Part shown: positions 9,483 to 18,660 of the stretch, in pieces
How the letters are laid out: each line of letters opens with the position of its first letter
Numbering within the stretch: the first letter of the stretch is position 1
DNA from: Lentihominibacter butyricus
GTDB lineage: Bacteria > Bacillota > Clostridia > Peptostreptococcales > Anaerovoracaceae
Length of the DNA stretch: 64,000 nucleotides
Assembly (NCBI RefSeq): GCF_025567305.1
Contig: NZ_JAOQJP010000004.1
Span: 110,134 to 174,133, forward strand
Direction: 5' to 3'
Notes under the pieces: model-generated
Seen by the model: the letters and a program-made list of their open reading frames with translations, nothing else
What the model was told of the DNA's origin: nothing
The model's database searches: none
Made by a program: the position numbers and the translations under genes

Positions 9483-10211
9483 CTATATCTTTAAACAAAC
9501 AACCGTTATGTTATCTCTTCCACCGCATCTTATCGCTTCATCCACAAGCTGTGTGCATATATCGTTCATATTGCCTTCACCTGCGAGTATCTCCGCTATC
9601 TTTTCCGGAGCGACCTCACCGTAAAGGCCGTCCGAACACAGCATGAGTATGTCGTTTCTGGACACGTCAAGACGGTAAAAATCCGGTTCTACCGATTTTT
9701 CCGCCCCCAGCGCCCTGGTTATAACATTTTTCTGTTTGTGATTTTCCGCCTCTTCTTCCGTGATCACGCCTTTGTCTATAAGCTCGTTCACATATGTATG
9801 ATCTTTCGTTATCCTGCTGAGCGTCCCCCCTCTGAACAGGTACGCCCTGCTGTCACCTAGGTTTGCTATGTATGCGACGCTTTTATATATGTAAGCGGTC
9901 ACGACTGTCGTCGCCATGCCGCGATTGTCTTCGTTTTCAAGTCCCAGCCTGTAGATCTTCCCGTTCGCGCTGTCTATCGCAGATGCAAAAAACCCGAAAA
10001 TATCATACGGCTCCCTGCATTCTCTGAGATCGTTGCTCGTGACATAGTTTGCGATCTCGCTCACAGCCGTCCTGCTCGCCACTTCACCGGAATTGTTTCC
10101 GCCAACTCCGTCGGCAACTATGTACACATCATGACTCGGTATGACAAAACACGCATCTTCGTTTTTTTCACGAACCAGGCCTTTGTTGCATTTGAATCCT
10201 ATCTGAACCAT
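9483..10211 (-). CDS. prpC: PP2C-family protein phosphatase (PrpC/Stp type)
   Basis: This Mn2+-dependent Ser/Thr phosphatase reverses phosphorylation by the PASTA kinase encoded next to it. Family motifs visible in 242 residues: RxKNEDAC-type start (VREKNEDACFV), metal-binding DGVGGNNSGEVAS, NLGDSRAYL, MLCSDGLYG and GGRDNITVV. An in-frame GTG lies one codon upstream at 10214, but the ATG at 10211 gives the usual M-x-x-IG-x-K N-terminus and is preferred. It sits 31 bases after rsmB and 23 before prkC. Confidence 0.95.
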   Translation of the reverse strand: MVQIGFKCNKGLVREKNEDACFVIPSHDVYIVADGVGGNNSGEVASRTAVSEIANYVTSNDLRECREPYDIFGFFASAIDSANGKIYRLGLENEDNRGMATTVVTAYIYKSVAYIANLGDSRAYLFRGGTLSRITKDHTYVNELIDKGVITEEEAENHKQKNVITRALGAEKSVEPDFYRLDVSRNDILMLCSDGLYGEVAPEKIAEILAGEGNMNDICTQLVDEAIRCGGRDNITVVCLKI

Positions 10212-10242
10212 CACCTATTGCCCTTTCCTGCATTTTTCAACG

Positions 10243-11535
10243 CTACAGCAGACTTGTGCTCTTTTCCATAACGCAGATGAAAAATCCGTCCGTGCCATTT
10301 ATATTAGGCAGCAGCAGCGTTCTTTCGATTTTTGAGAATGACGGATTCCTCTTGAGGAAAAGCTCTGTCACTCTTTCGTTCTCGTTCGGGTTTACAGTGC
10401 AAGTACTGTAGACAAGTCTTCCGCCCGGTTTTACGTAGCTCGATGAAGCTGAAAGTATCGCCAGCTGCTTCTTAGGAAGCAGTTCCATTTCTTCTGTCAT
10501 AGGTTTGTATTTGATTTCCGGTTTTCTGCGGACTACTCCAAGACCCGAACACGGTGCATCCACCAGCACTCTGTCCGCCTTGTGGAGCATCGAGGAATCC
10601 ACTCTCGTGGCGTCCCATGATCTTGTTTCTATATTGGTTATCCCGAGTCTTTTCGCTTCTTTATCGATAAGATCGAGTTTTCTTCTGTAAATATCAGACG
10701 CTATTATCCTGCCGGTATTGTTCATTCTCTCTGCTATGGCTGTAGTCTTTCCTCCCGGAGCAGCACATACATCCATCACGAGCTCTCCGTGCTTGGGATC
10801 GAGCTTCTCTGCCACGAGCATCGAGCTCTCATCCTGAGGAGTGAACATCCCGAGCTTGTACATTTCTGTGTCCAGCAGCCTGCTGCCCCTGACATTGAGT
10901 GCATTCTGGCAGAGTCTGCCTTCCTCAACGCTGAAATGCTGTTCTTCAAGCTTTTTTATCAGATCCTGTTTCATGACCTTGAGCCAGTTCAGTCTGACAG
11001 TCATAGGCGGCGTCACATTGCCGGCCTTGAGAAGCGCTTCAACAAAATCCGCACTGTAATTCTCCAGCCAGAGCTGTACGATCCACGGCGCATATGAATA
11101 TTTTATGGACAGATACTCCACTTCGCCGTCAGCTCTGTCAGGAAGCCTTAGCTGTATCTTCTTGCTCAGGTACTCACGCAGCACTCCGTTCACGAGTCCT
11201 GCCATGCCCTTGGTGTATCGCTTCGCGAGAACGACGCTTTCATTCACTGCAGCATACTCCGGAACGGAATCCATTCGGCTGAGCTGATATATGCCCATCC
11301 TTATGATATTCAGCTCCTGCTGCCTCAGACTTTCTATACCTTCATTGAGCAGCTGGTCTATATAGTAGTCAAGCGTCAGCTTGTTTTCCAGTACGCCGTA
11401 AACCAGTTCGCGGACAAATGCCGGCGAACCCGGCTTGTTCAGTGCGATCTGGTGATTTATCGCCAGATTGGAATACGCTTTACGTGATTCCACATCCATA
11501 AGTGCAAGATATGCGGTCTTTCTGTTTATATCCAT
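10243..11535 (-). CDS. rsmB: 16S rRNA (cytosine-967-C5)-methyltransferase RsmB
   Basis: RsmB methylates C967 of 16S rRNA using S-adenosylmethionine. The N-terminal third (about residues 1-140) is a NusB-like RNA-binding domain; the rest is a Rossmann methyltransferase with the SAM motif DVCAAPGGKTTAIAE and the two cysteine motifs DAPCSGLGV and VYSTCTVNPNEN, which hold the catalytic and release cysteines. The ATG at 11535 shares its A with the TGA stop of the upstream peptidase gene (TGATG), indicating coupled translation; a TTG one codon earlier is less likely. The length of 430 residues is typical. Confidence 0.96.
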   Translation of the reverse strand: MDINRKTAYLALMDVESRKAYSNLAINHQIALNKPGSPAFVRELVYGVLENKLTLDYYIDQLLNEGIESLRQQELNIIRMGIYQLSRMDSVPEYAAVNESVVLAKRYTKGMAGLVNGVLREYLSKKIQLRLPDRADGEVEYLSIKYSYAPWIVQLWLENYSADFVEALLKAGNVTPPMTVRLNWLKVMKQDLIKKLEEQHFSVEEGRLCQNALNVRGSRLLDTEMYKLGMFTPQDESSMLVAEKLDPKHGELVMDVCAAPGGKTTAIAERMNNTGRIIASDIYRRKLDLIDKEAKRLGITNIETRSWDATRVDSSMLHKADRVLVDAPCSGLGVVRRKPEIKYKPMTEEMELLPKKQLAILSASSSYVKPGGRLVYSTCTVNPNENERVTELFLKRNPSFSKIERTLLLPNINGTDGFFICVMEKSTSLL

Positions 11536-12239
11536 CAATCGCGCCCCCTTATCATTAATATCCTTATCAGATTTGCGACTGCTGTAGCCAGTGCTGCCAC
11601 ATAAGTCATCGCTGCAGCCGACAGTACCTTCCTCGCACCCTTCACTTCGGACGCGTCTATTATATTCAGAGCCTGCAGCTGCTTCACAGCTCTGCTGCTC
11701 GCATTGAATTCAACCGGCAGTGTGATCGTATGGAACAGCACTACCACGGCAAAGAATATCACTCCAAGATCAAAGATGAGGTTGCCTGTTGTCCTGTTTC
11801 CTGCCCAGATTATCATCAGTCCTATCAGCAGGAGCGGCCACGATGCCGCCGACACGAGATTGACGACCGGCGCTATCGCATTCCTGAAACGCAAAAAGCC
11901 ATAGGCAGTCCCGTCCTGTATCGCATGCCCCGATTCATGGGCCGCGATACTCACAGCTGCTATGGATGTTCCGTTGTGTACCTGCGCCGAAAGACGCATC
12001 ACATCTTTTGATGGATCATAATGATCTGTAAGTGTCCCTGATACCATTTCTATAGGGACATGTCTGAGTCCGTTGCTGTCCAGTATCATCCGCGCCGCCT
12101 GACGTCCTGTCAGGCCTCTTCTGTTTGCTATACCCGAATATCTGCTGTATGCGCTTTTCACCTTAGCCTGAGCATACAGGGAAAAAATGATCGCCGGTAT
12201 CAGCAAAATGACTGTTGGATCAAACATGCCAAAATACAT
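11535..12239 (-). CDS. Membrane zinc metallopeptidase (YugP family)
   Basis: This 234-residue integral membrane protein belongs to the neutral zinc metallopeptidase family typified by Bacillus YugP, whose substrate is unknown. The metal site is HESGHAIQ (HExxH) near residue 110. Hydrophobic segments occur at the N-terminus, in the middle (about 125-185) and at the C-terminal end. The rsmB start overlaps its stop by one base and fmt ends 23 bases upstream, so it belongs to the def-fmt-rsmB operon, a position this family often occupies in clostridia. The family assignment is firm; the function is not known. Confidence 0.88.
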   Translation of the reverse strand: MYFGMFDPTVILLIPAIIFSLYAQAKVKSAYSRYSGIANRRGLTGRQAARMILDSNGLRHVPIEMVSGTLTDHYDPSKDVMRLSAQVHNGTSIAAVSIAAHESGHAIQDGTAYGFLRFRNAIAPVVNLVSAASWPLLLIGLMIIWAGNRTTGNLIFDLGVIFFAVVVLFHTITLPVEFNASSRAVKQLQALNIIDASEVKGARKVLSAAAMTYVAALATAVANLIRILMIRGRD

Positions 12240-12262
12240 ATATTATTCCTCCAAATCTGATT

Positions 12263-13186
12263 TTATCCTAAAACCGTTCCAATTTCAATGGAATTGCCTT
12301 TTAAATATTCTCTGACAGCAACTCTTTTTTTGCCGGGCACCTGTATCTGCGTTATTCTCAGCACTTCTCCGGCCGCTGCGACATCGATCCCGTTTTCTCC
12401 CGTTCCGATCACTGTACCGTTCGCCGCTCCGGTTTTGATACCCGGTACCTCTGCCTGCCACAGCTTCATCATCTTGTCACCGCAGTATGCATATGAACCC
12501 GGCCACGGGTCGAAGGCTCTGATGATACGCTCGATCTCATCCGGAGTCCTGGAAAAGTCTATATGACCTTCACTCTTTGATATCATAGGCGCATATGTGG
12601 ATTCTTCGTCATTCTGCTTTTCAGCAGTGATCGCATCAAGATGCGGTATCGTCTCCACCAGAAGCTCAGCACCCATCTGCGAAAGCTCGTCATGGAGCTG
12701 CTGGCCCGTCTTCCCTGCAGTGGACGTCGACCGCTTGGCGATCATATCACCCGTATCGAGTCCTTCCTCCATATACATGAGCGTGATACCGGTCTCTTCG
12801 TCCCCGGCTATGATAGCCCTCTGTACAGGTGCTGCACCTCTGAACCTCGGCAGCAGCGACCCGTGTATATTTACACAGCCCTTGGCCGGTATGTCCAGCA
12901 CTTCCTTCGGAAGCAGCTGACCGTATGCAGCTACTACGATAAGATCCGGCGCCGCATCTCTGAGCGTTTTTATGAACCCTTCGTCTTTTCTCATCTTCTC
13001 CGGCTGCATCACCTGCAGTCCCAGCTCCAGCGCCTTTTCCTTCACCGGAGGGAATTTCACCTTTTTGCCGCGATCCCGCAGCGCATCAGGCTGAGTCACG
13101 ACAAAAGGTATCTCGTAGCCTTCCTTGTGAAGGGCTTCAAGCGCAGGTACCGCAAAATCCGGAGTCCCCATATAAACGATCTTCAT
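12263..13186 (-). CDS. fmt: Methionyl-tRNA formyltransferase
   Basis: Fmt formylates initiator Met-tRNA with 10-formyl-tetrahydrofolate. The 307-residue protein shows the Rossmann start MGTPDFAVPALEAL, the signature VNIHGSLLPRFRGAAPVQ with the catalytic His, and MYMEEGLDTGDMI, plus the smaller C-terminal OB-like domain. It follows def by 7 bases, the standard def-fmt pairing for making and later removing the formyl group. Confidence 0.98.
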   Translation of the reverse strand: MKIVYMGTPDFAVPALEALHKEGYEIPFVVTQPDALRDRGKKVKFPPVKEKALELGLQVMQPEKMRKDEGFIKTLRDAAPDLIVVAAYGQLLPKEVLDIPAKGCVNIHGSLLPRFRGAAPVQRAIIAGDEETGITLMYMEEGLDTGDMIAKRSTSTAGKTGQQLHDELSQMGAELLVETIPHLDAITAEKQNDEESTYAPMISKSEGHIDFSRTPDEIERIIRAFDPWPGSYAYCGDKMMKLWQAEVPGIKTGAANGTVIGTGENGIDVAAAGEVLRITQIQVPGKKRVAVREYLKGNSIEIGTVLG

Positions 13187-13193
13187 CTGAGCA

Positions 13194-13664
13194 TCATTCC
13201 CCCTCTGCTGTTATCTGGTACACTTCTTTTGCCTTGTCGGTATAAAGTATCCCGTCGAGGTGATCGTATTCGTGACACATCACGATGGCTCTGAACCCTT
13301 CGAATTCATATTCCTGAGGTTCTCCGTCCCTTCCAAGGCCCTTTATCCTTATCTTCTCCGGACGGTCTACCAGACCCGAATATCCCGGAACTGAAAGGCA
13401 TCCTTCCTCGCTTTCCTGAGTCCCTGTCATGCTTATTATCTCCGGATTCACGAAATAATATATCTCATCCGGCTCAGGCTCTGCCACGAACATCCTTCTC
13501 ATCATGCCGATCTGAGGCGCCGCCAGCCCTACGCCGTTTGCGTCTTTCATCGTCTCTACCATGTCGTCTAGGATCGTCCTTATCCTGTCATCCACTTTAT
13601 CGACTTCACGACATTTTTTTCTGAGGATAGGATCCCCTTCTGTGACTATGTTTCTGAGTGCCAT
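13194..13664 (-). CDS. def: Peptide deformylase
   Basis: Def removes the N-formyl group from nascent proteins and is a metalloenzyme, usually with Fe2+. The three family motifs are present in 156 residues: GVGLAAPQIG, EEGCLSVPG (metal Cys) and CHEYDHLDG (HExxH-type metal site). The start at 13664 has no competing upstream ATG. Located between priA (14 bases) and fmt (7 bases). Confidence 0.98.
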   Translation of the reverse strand: MALRNIVTEGDPILRKKCREVDKVDDRIRTILDDMVETMKDANGVGLAAPQIGMMRRMFVAEPEPDEIYYFVNPEIISMTGTQESEEGCLSVPGYSGLVDRPEKIRIKGLGRDGEPQEYEFEGFRAIVMCHEYDHLDGILYTDKAKEVYQITAEGE

Positions 13665-13678
13665 CGAATCAAAACCTC

Positions 13679-15703
13679 CTATTCAAAGCTGTACGGATTT
13701 ATGTCCGTGACCGCCGTATAATTCTTCTTTCTGTCCTTCTTGTCTTCTTCCCTTATGGAATTTATCATATCCGAATATCCTCTGCGCCTGCCCTTCGGGC
13801 ACTTTATAAGCATCGAATATCTGTATTTTTCCTTTATTTTGCTCATGTACGCTTCCTGCGGTCTGAAAAGATTCCCCTTTTCTTCTTCAGGCAGTGCTTT
13901 CATCAGCCTGTCGTGCCAGCTCTGTGCGCCTCTCAGCGCCTCCTGCTGATCTGCAGATGTGAACAGTATCTGGAACATGTCGCTGAACGGCGGATACCCC
14001 ATGTATTTCCTGAGCTGTATCTCCGTTTTGTAAAAGCCTTCGTAATCCTGTGCCGCCGCAAATGCTACGGCATAGTGTTCAGGGCTGTACGTCTGTATCA
14101 CGACTTTTCCCTTTTCATCTCCTCTGCCGGCACGGCCCGCCGCCTGTATGATAAGCTGCAGCGCCCTTTCCGGCGATCTGAAATCCGGTATGTTCAATGC
14201 GACGTCAGCTGATACTATCCCTACGAGTCCGACATTTTTAAAGTCGAGTCCCTTTGCGATCAGCTGCGTCCCTATCAGTATGTCTGTCTTTCCTTTCTGA
14301 AACGCTCTGAGCCTGCGCTCGAGCTCCCCTTTTTTCCTGACTGAATCAAGGTCCAGTCTTTCCGTGCTGTACTCCGGAAACATAGCCGAAACTGTCTCTT
14401 CAACTTTTTCGGTACCGCTGCCGAAATATTTCACATATCGGCTCCCGCAATCAGGACAGCTGCTTATGGCCGCTGTCTGATACCCGCAGTAATGGCATAC
14501 CGCGCTGCCGTTTTTTTTATGATAAGTCAGAGAAAGCCCGCAAGTCGGGCATTTTGCGACATAACCGCATTCTCTGCACGAAATGAATGTCGAATATCCT
14601 CTTCGGTTCAGGAAAAGCATCACCTGCTTACCCGCGCCGAGCTGCTCTTTCATCGACTGATACAGCCTGCCGCTTATCACCGACGTGTTCCCGGATCTGA
14701 GCTCATCACGCATATCAGTCACCGTCACTTCCGGCATGCTCACTTTATTGTATCTTTCCGTGAGCTTTATAAGTCTGTATATGCCTTCTTCGCTTCGCCT
14801 GTACGTCGCTACCGACGGTGTGGCGCTGCCGAGTATCAGCACACCCCTGCTGTCTTTATCCTGAAGGCGTTTTACTGCCACTTCTACAGTATCATACTTG
14901 GGAGTATGGTCGGATTTGTACGTGGATTCGTGCTCCTCGTCCACAACGATCAGCCCCAGATGCTCAAGCGGCGCGAACACCGCCGATCTTGCTCCGATGA
15001 CGATATCCACGCCGCCGTCTCTTATCTTTTTCCACTGATCGTATCGCTCTCCCAGTGACAGCCTGCTGTGCAGCACCGCTATCCTGTCGCTGCCGAATCT
15101 CCCGATGAATCTGTCTATTATCTGCGCAGTGAGCGATATCTCAGGTACGAGAATGATCGCCTTCCGGCGCTTATCAAGCACCTTTTCAGTCGCTCTGATA
15201 TAGATCTCAGTCTTGCCGCTTCCGGTGACGCCGTGTATCAGAAACCTCTCATGCTGTCCGCTTTCGACAGCTTCTCCGATCTCCGCAAGCGCATCGTTCT
15301 GCTGCTTCGTCAGCTGTGCGACTTCGGACTCCACTCCCTGCCTGCCGGCGAACGGATCTTTTCTCGTGCCCTTCTTCAGTTTGCTGCCTGCAGGTGTGAA
15401 GCACTTTATCGCGTCTATATATCTGCAAAGATATCTCTGCCTCATCCACAGTGCCGTACGCACCATTTCAGGCGTGAGCGAAACGTCCGGATCCACGCTG
15501 TCTACATATCTGAGCTTTGCGCCCAGACCTTCCGGCGCACGATCCGAAACCGCAGCCACATAGCCGTCTCTGAGATTCCGGCTTTGTGCAAAGGGCACGT
15601 ATACCTTGCTTCCGACGCAGACGCTGTCGTCTTCACATCCGTATGTATAAAGGATGTCTGTGCTGTCGCTTTTGTTGTCTATGACCAGGTCTACGTATTT
15701 CAT
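13679..15703 (-). CDS. priA: Primosomal replication restart helicase PriA
   Basis: PriA reloads the replisome at stalled forks. At 674 residues it is shorter than many homologues (about 730-800), mainly in the N-terminal DNA-binding region. Helicase motifs are intact: Walker A GVTGSGKTEIYI, DEEH box VVDEEHESTYKSDH, and motifs V/VI around LIIQAAGRAGRGD. The helicase is interrupted by a zinc-binding insertion with paired cysteines (CRECGYVAKCPTCG, CHYCG, CPDCG). It follows asnA by 3 bases. Confidence 0.97.
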   Translation of the reverse strand: MKYVDLVIDNKSDSTDILYTYGCEDDSVCVGSKVYVPFAQSRNLRDGYVAAVSDRAPEGLGAKLRYVDSVDPDVSLTPEMVRTALWMRQRYLCRYIDAIKCFTPAGSKLKKGTRKDPFAGRQGVESEVAQLTKQQNDALAEIGEAVESGQHERFLIHGVTGSGKTEIYIRATEKVLDKRRKAIILVPEISLTAQIIDRFIGRFGSDRIAVLHSRLSLGERYDQWKKIRDGGVDIVIGARSAVFAPLEHLGLIVVDEEHESTYKSDHTPKYDTVEVAVKRLQDKDSRGVLILGSATPSVATYRRSEEGIYRLIKLTERYNKVSMPEVTVTDMRDELRSGNTSVISGRLYQSMKEQLGAGKQVMLFLNRRGYSTFISCRECGYVAKCPTCGLSLTYHKKNGSAVCHYCGYQTAAISSCPDCGSRYVKYFGSGTEKVEETVSAMFPEYSTERLDLDSVRKKGELERRLRAFQKGKTDILIGTQLIAKGLDFKNVGLVGIVSADVALNIPDFRSPERALQLIIQAAGRAGRGDEKGKVVIQTYSPEHYAVAFAAAQDYEGFYKTEIQLRKYMGYPPFSDMFQILFTSADQQEALRGAQSWHDRLMKALPEEEKGNLFRPQEAYMSKIKEKYRYSMLIKCPKGRRRGYSDMINSIREEDKKDRKKNYTAVTDINPYSFE

Positions 15704-15706
15704 CAG

Positions 15707-16717
15707 CTACAGCAGGAAAATATCGTTTTCCCTGCACTCCCTGATCATTTCATCAGGCCATATCGACGCCTGCACTTCGCCTATGTGCGCTTTTCTGAGG
15801 AAATACATGCAGAGTCTGCTCTGACCTATACCTCCGCCTATAGTATACGGAAGTTCGCCGTTAAGGATCATCCTGTGGAATTCCATGCCGCGTCTGTCAT
15901 CAGCTCCTGCAAGAGTCAGCTGTCTGTCCATCGCCTTCTCGTCGACTCTGATCCCCATCGAAGAGATCTCGAATGCGCGATCCAGCACGTCGTTCCAGAG
16001 GATTATATCGCCGTTCAGCTCCCAGTCATCATAATCCGGAGCTCTTCCGTCGTGCTTCTGGCCCGATTTCAGCTGTCCGCCTATTTTCCTGATGAAAACG
16101 GCACGTTTTTCTCTTGCTATGATATCCTCGCGTTCCTTCGGAGTCTTGTCAGGATACATATCCTCCAGCTCCTGCGAGGTTATAAAGAATATCTCGTTCG
16201 GAAGCTCTGTCTTCAGTTCATTGTAAAGTCTGTTGACATAGTCGTTGAGGTTCTTTATGGCATTGTAAAGCGTTACCACGGTCTCCTCCAGATATTCTTC
16301 CGTCCTGTCTTCCTTGTTTATGACTTTCTCCCAGTCCCACTGGTCCACATAGATGGAGTGAAGGTTGTCGAGCTCCTCATCGCGCCTTATCGCGTTCATG
16401 TCCGTGTAAAGCCCTGTACCCGGCTTGAACTTGTATCTTCCGAGCGCCATTCTCTTCCATTTTGCAAGAGACTGCACGATCTCTACCTTTTTTTCATCCA
16501 TGTCCTTTATCGTAAAGCTTACAGTACGTTCAACTCCATTCAGGTTGTCGTTCAGTCCGGATTCCGGCGCCACGAACAGCGGTGCGGAAACTCTGCGCAG
16601 CCTGAGACCGTAAGCCAGCTCCTGCTGGAAAAAGTCCTTTATTTTTTTAATCGCTCTCTGACTTTCCATGTAGTCAATGAACGGCGTGTAGTTCTTAGGG
16701 ATTATAAGTCCACTCAT
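15707..16717 (-). CDS. asnA: Aspartate-ammonia ligase (asparagine synthetase A)
   Basis: AsnA makes asparagine from aspartate, ammonia and ATP; it is related to class II aminoacyl-tRNA synthetases. The 336-residue length is typical. Family features include RLRRVSAPLFV, LNGVERTVSF, the DQWDWEKVI motif and GGGIGQSRLCM near the C-terminus. The ATG at 16717 has a good site (GAGGAG) within the end of queH and is preferred over a GTG two codons upstream. Its place between queH and priA looks incidental to function. Confidence 0.97.
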   Translation of the reverse strand: MSGLIIPKNYTPFIDYMESQRAIKKIKDFFQQELAYGLRLRRVSAPLFVAPESGLNDNLNGVERTVSFTIKDMDEKKVEIVQSLAKWKRMALGRYKFKPGTGLYTDMNAIRRDEELDNLHSIYVDQWDWEKVINKEDRTEEYLEETVVTLYNAIKNLNDYVNRLYNELKTELPNEIFFITSQELEDMYPDKTPKEREDIIAREKRAVFIRKIGGQLKSGQKHDGRAPDYDDWELNGDIILWNDVLDRAFEISSMGIRVDEKAMDRQLTLAGADDRRGMEFHRMILNGELPYTIGGGIGQSRLCMYFLRKAHIGEVQASIWPDEMIRECRENDIFLL

Positions 16718-16719
16718 TA

Positions 16720-17364
16720 TCACTCATCTCCTCTTCTGTTTGAATATTTACAACCGCAGTAGTTCTGGCGGTATAATCCGTATTTTTTTGACAGCTCAAC
16801 AGATCGTCTGAAGCCGTCTTTTTTCTTGAAGTCTCTGTCCAGAAACGAAAGTCTGTATCGCAGCGCCAGCTCACTGCCTATCCTGGAAATAAGCTTGTAA
16901 TTCTTGTGCGGGCTGACTGTCAGCGTAGTGCCGAAATAGTCATACCCCGAAAGGCTTGCTGTTTCAGCTGTTTTTTCCAGTCTCTGCTTAAAGCATACGC
17001 TGCATCTGGCCCCGCCTTCAGGCTCATCCTCGAGTCCTCTGACTGCCTCGAGAAAATCGCGCGGTCTGTAATCCAGCTCCATAAAGTAAACTCTGGTCAC
17101 TCCTGCGTTTTCCTCGTTGAACTTTTCCAGATACTGCAGCTGAGCGCTTCTCCTGAGCTGGTATTCCTTTTCCTCCGTTATGCATGGATTGTAAAAGAAC
17201 ACCGTCACATCGAATTCATCGGTAAGCCGTTCTATCACCGCAGTGCTGCACGGTCCGCAGCAGCTGTGCAGAAGCAGCTTAGGCTTCTCAGTCGTTTCTC
17301 CGAAATCATCTCCGGGCATATATTTTTTTTCATTTTCCAACAAACACTTGTTACTCTCAATCAT
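16720..17364 (-). CDS. queH: Epoxyqueuosine reductase QueH
   Basis: QueH (formerly DUF208) catalyses the last step of queuosine biosynthesis in tRNA and needs an iron-sulfur cluster. Visible signatures: LLLHSCCGPCSTAVIERL near the N-terminus, ARCSVCFKQRL, FGTTLTVSPHKN and YCGCKYSNR, which together supply the metal-binding cysteines. The longest frame starts at an ATG at 17364, but a promoter -10 at 17373-17378 would place transcription start almost on that codon; an internal ATG at 17319 (199 residues) is a plausible true start. It is the first gene of the large minus-strand cluster, 2 bases before asnA. Confidence 0.92.
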   Translation of the reverse strand: MIESNKCLLENEKKYMPGDDFGETTEKPKLLLHSCCGPCSTAVIERLTDEFDVTVFFYNPCITEEKEYQLRRSAQLQYLEKFNEENAGVTRVYFMELDYRPRDFLEAVRGLEDEPEGGARCSVCFKQRLEKTAETASLSGYDYFGTTLTVSPHKNYKLISRIGSELALRYRLSFLDRDFKKKDGFRRSVELSKKYGLYRQNYCGCKYSNRRGDE

Positions 17365-17372
17365 AATGGTTT

Positions 17373-17401
17373 ATTATATCATATAATCAGACTATTGAAA
17401 A
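17373..17401 (-). promoter_or_regulatory. Putative promoter of the queH-asnA-priA cluster
   Basis: TTTTCA, a 17-base spacer and a perfect TATAAT. The predicted start lies about 7 bases before the longest queH ATG, which favours the internal start. It overlaps the upstream region of the divergent radical SAM gene. Confidence 0.5.
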
Positions 17402-17437
17402 TGTACTTATAATGAAATTTTAAAGGAGCACGATACT

Positions 17438-18472
17438 ATGGCATGCAGCCGCAAACCGCTGATTTTCGACGACTCTGACGGTCAGGAGCTGAGGATCAAC
17501 ACTGTAAACACTTATCTGAAGAAAAAGTTCGGGATGAAGATGGTCAAACTGTCTATCGACGGCGGATTCACATGCCCGAACCGTGACGGCACCAAAGGTG
17601 TAGGCGGCTGTCTTTTCTGTTCAGCGAGCGGCTCAGGTGACACTGCTGCCGGTTCGGGAGATATCATAGCCGACCTCGACAGCCAGATAACGTTGCTTTC
17701 GGACAAATGGCCCAGCGCAGGCTACATAGCGTACTTCCAGAGCCACACGAATACATATGCACCCGTTACTGAGCTTCGCGAAAAGTTCTGTGCGGCTCTC
17801 GAACACCCGTCTGTAAAAGGCATCGCCATAGCTACACGGCCGGACTGTCTGCCGGATGACGTGGTCGATCTGCTCGCAGAGCTCAACAAAAAAACATTCA
17901 TGTGGGTGGAACTCGGACTTCAGACCATACATGCAGAAACTGCCGCAAAAATGAATCTCTGCTACACGCTTGACGATTATGACCTCGCAGTCAAAAAACT
18001 GATAAGCCGCGGCATTCCTGTCGTGACTCATCTGATCCTGGGACTCCCCGGAGAGACCCGTGAAATGATGCTCGATTCCGTAAAACACGTATGCAGCCGG
18101 GGAATATTCGGAATAAAACTGCATATGTTCAATCTGGTAAAGGGTTCTCCCATGGAAAAGCTCTATCCTGACTATGTTTCCTTTGACAGTATCGAAGAAT
18201 ACACCGATCTGGTCATATCAGCTCTGGAGCTGATCCCGCCTCAGGTCACAGTACACAGGATCTCAGGCGACGCACCGCGCTCAACGCTCATTTCGCCCGC
18301 CTGGAGCTACAAAAAACGTACGATCCTGAACGGCATACACAGCACTATGCGCGAAAGAAATACCTGGCAGGGCAGGAAAGCGCAGTCGAAAGCGCAGGAG
18401 CAGACGCAACTGCACTTAAACTTCGCCGGCTCCTCTGTGACGAGTTCAGATACCGCCCCTTTTTTAACGTGA
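17438..18472 (+). CDS. Radical SAM protein, TIGR01212/YtqA family
   Basis: A 344-residue radical SAM enzyme of the YtqA/YhcC family, whose molecular role is not established; a tRNA-modification role has been proposed for relatives. The iron-sulfur motif is atypical in spacing: TCPNRDGTKGVGGCLFC, with a long gap between the first and second Cys. AYFQSHTNTYAP and LGLPGETREMM are also family features. It starts at an ATG with AAAGGAG nearby, and is transcribed divergently from queH and convergently with tdk. Confidence 0.88.
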   Translation: MACSRKPLIFDDSDGQELRINTVNTYLKKKFGMKMVKLSIDGGFTCPNRDGTKGVGGCLFCSASGSGDTAAGSGDIIADLDSQITLLSDKWPSAGYIAYFQSHTNTYAPVTELREKFCAALEHPSVKGIAIATRPDCLPDDVVDLLAELNKKTFMWVELGLQTIHAETAAKMNLCYTLDDYDLAVKKLISRGIPVVTHLILGLPGETREMMLDSVKHVCSRGIFGIKLHMFNLVKGSPMEKLYPDYVSFDSIEEYTDLVISALELIPPQVTVHRISGDAPRSTLISPAWSYKKRTILNGIHSTMRERNTWQGRKAQSKAQEQTQLHLNFAGSSVTSSDTAPFLT

Positions 18473-18499
18473 GCGAAGATGCGGATACTTCACAACAAT

Positions 18500-18579
18500 A
18501 ATCAACGATCACAGACATACGAGTATTTTAAAACGGATCCTGAAAAACAGGATCCGTTTCGTCATTTTTATCGTTGATT
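18500..18579. repeat. Outer inverted repeat around a terminator hairpin
   Basis: AATCAACGAT at 18500-18509 and its exact complement ATCGTTGATT at 18570-18579 bracket the inner hairpin at 18531-18559, giving a nested two-tier inverted repeat between convergent genes. Confidence 0.6.
18531..18559. terminator. Bidirectional rho-independent terminator
   Basis: A perfect 12-base-pair stem (AAACGGATCCTG) with an AAAAA loop lies between the convergent radical SAM and tdk genes. On the minus strand a TTTTAAAATA tail follows; on the plus strand a short T-rich tail follows, so it can serve both genes. Confidence 0.8.
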
Positions 18580-18660
18580 CCACCGTAGTCCAGCATGTCG
18601 CTGCAGCATCATATCTGAATAGCAGCAGACTTCCGCGCAACATTTCACACTCCGTAAGAA

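Noticed and set aside
15068..16762. Plus-strand 564-codon open frame
   Set aside because: It is antisense to priA and asnA, both certain from motifs; the open frame follows from the codon choice of those genes and has no recognisable domain.
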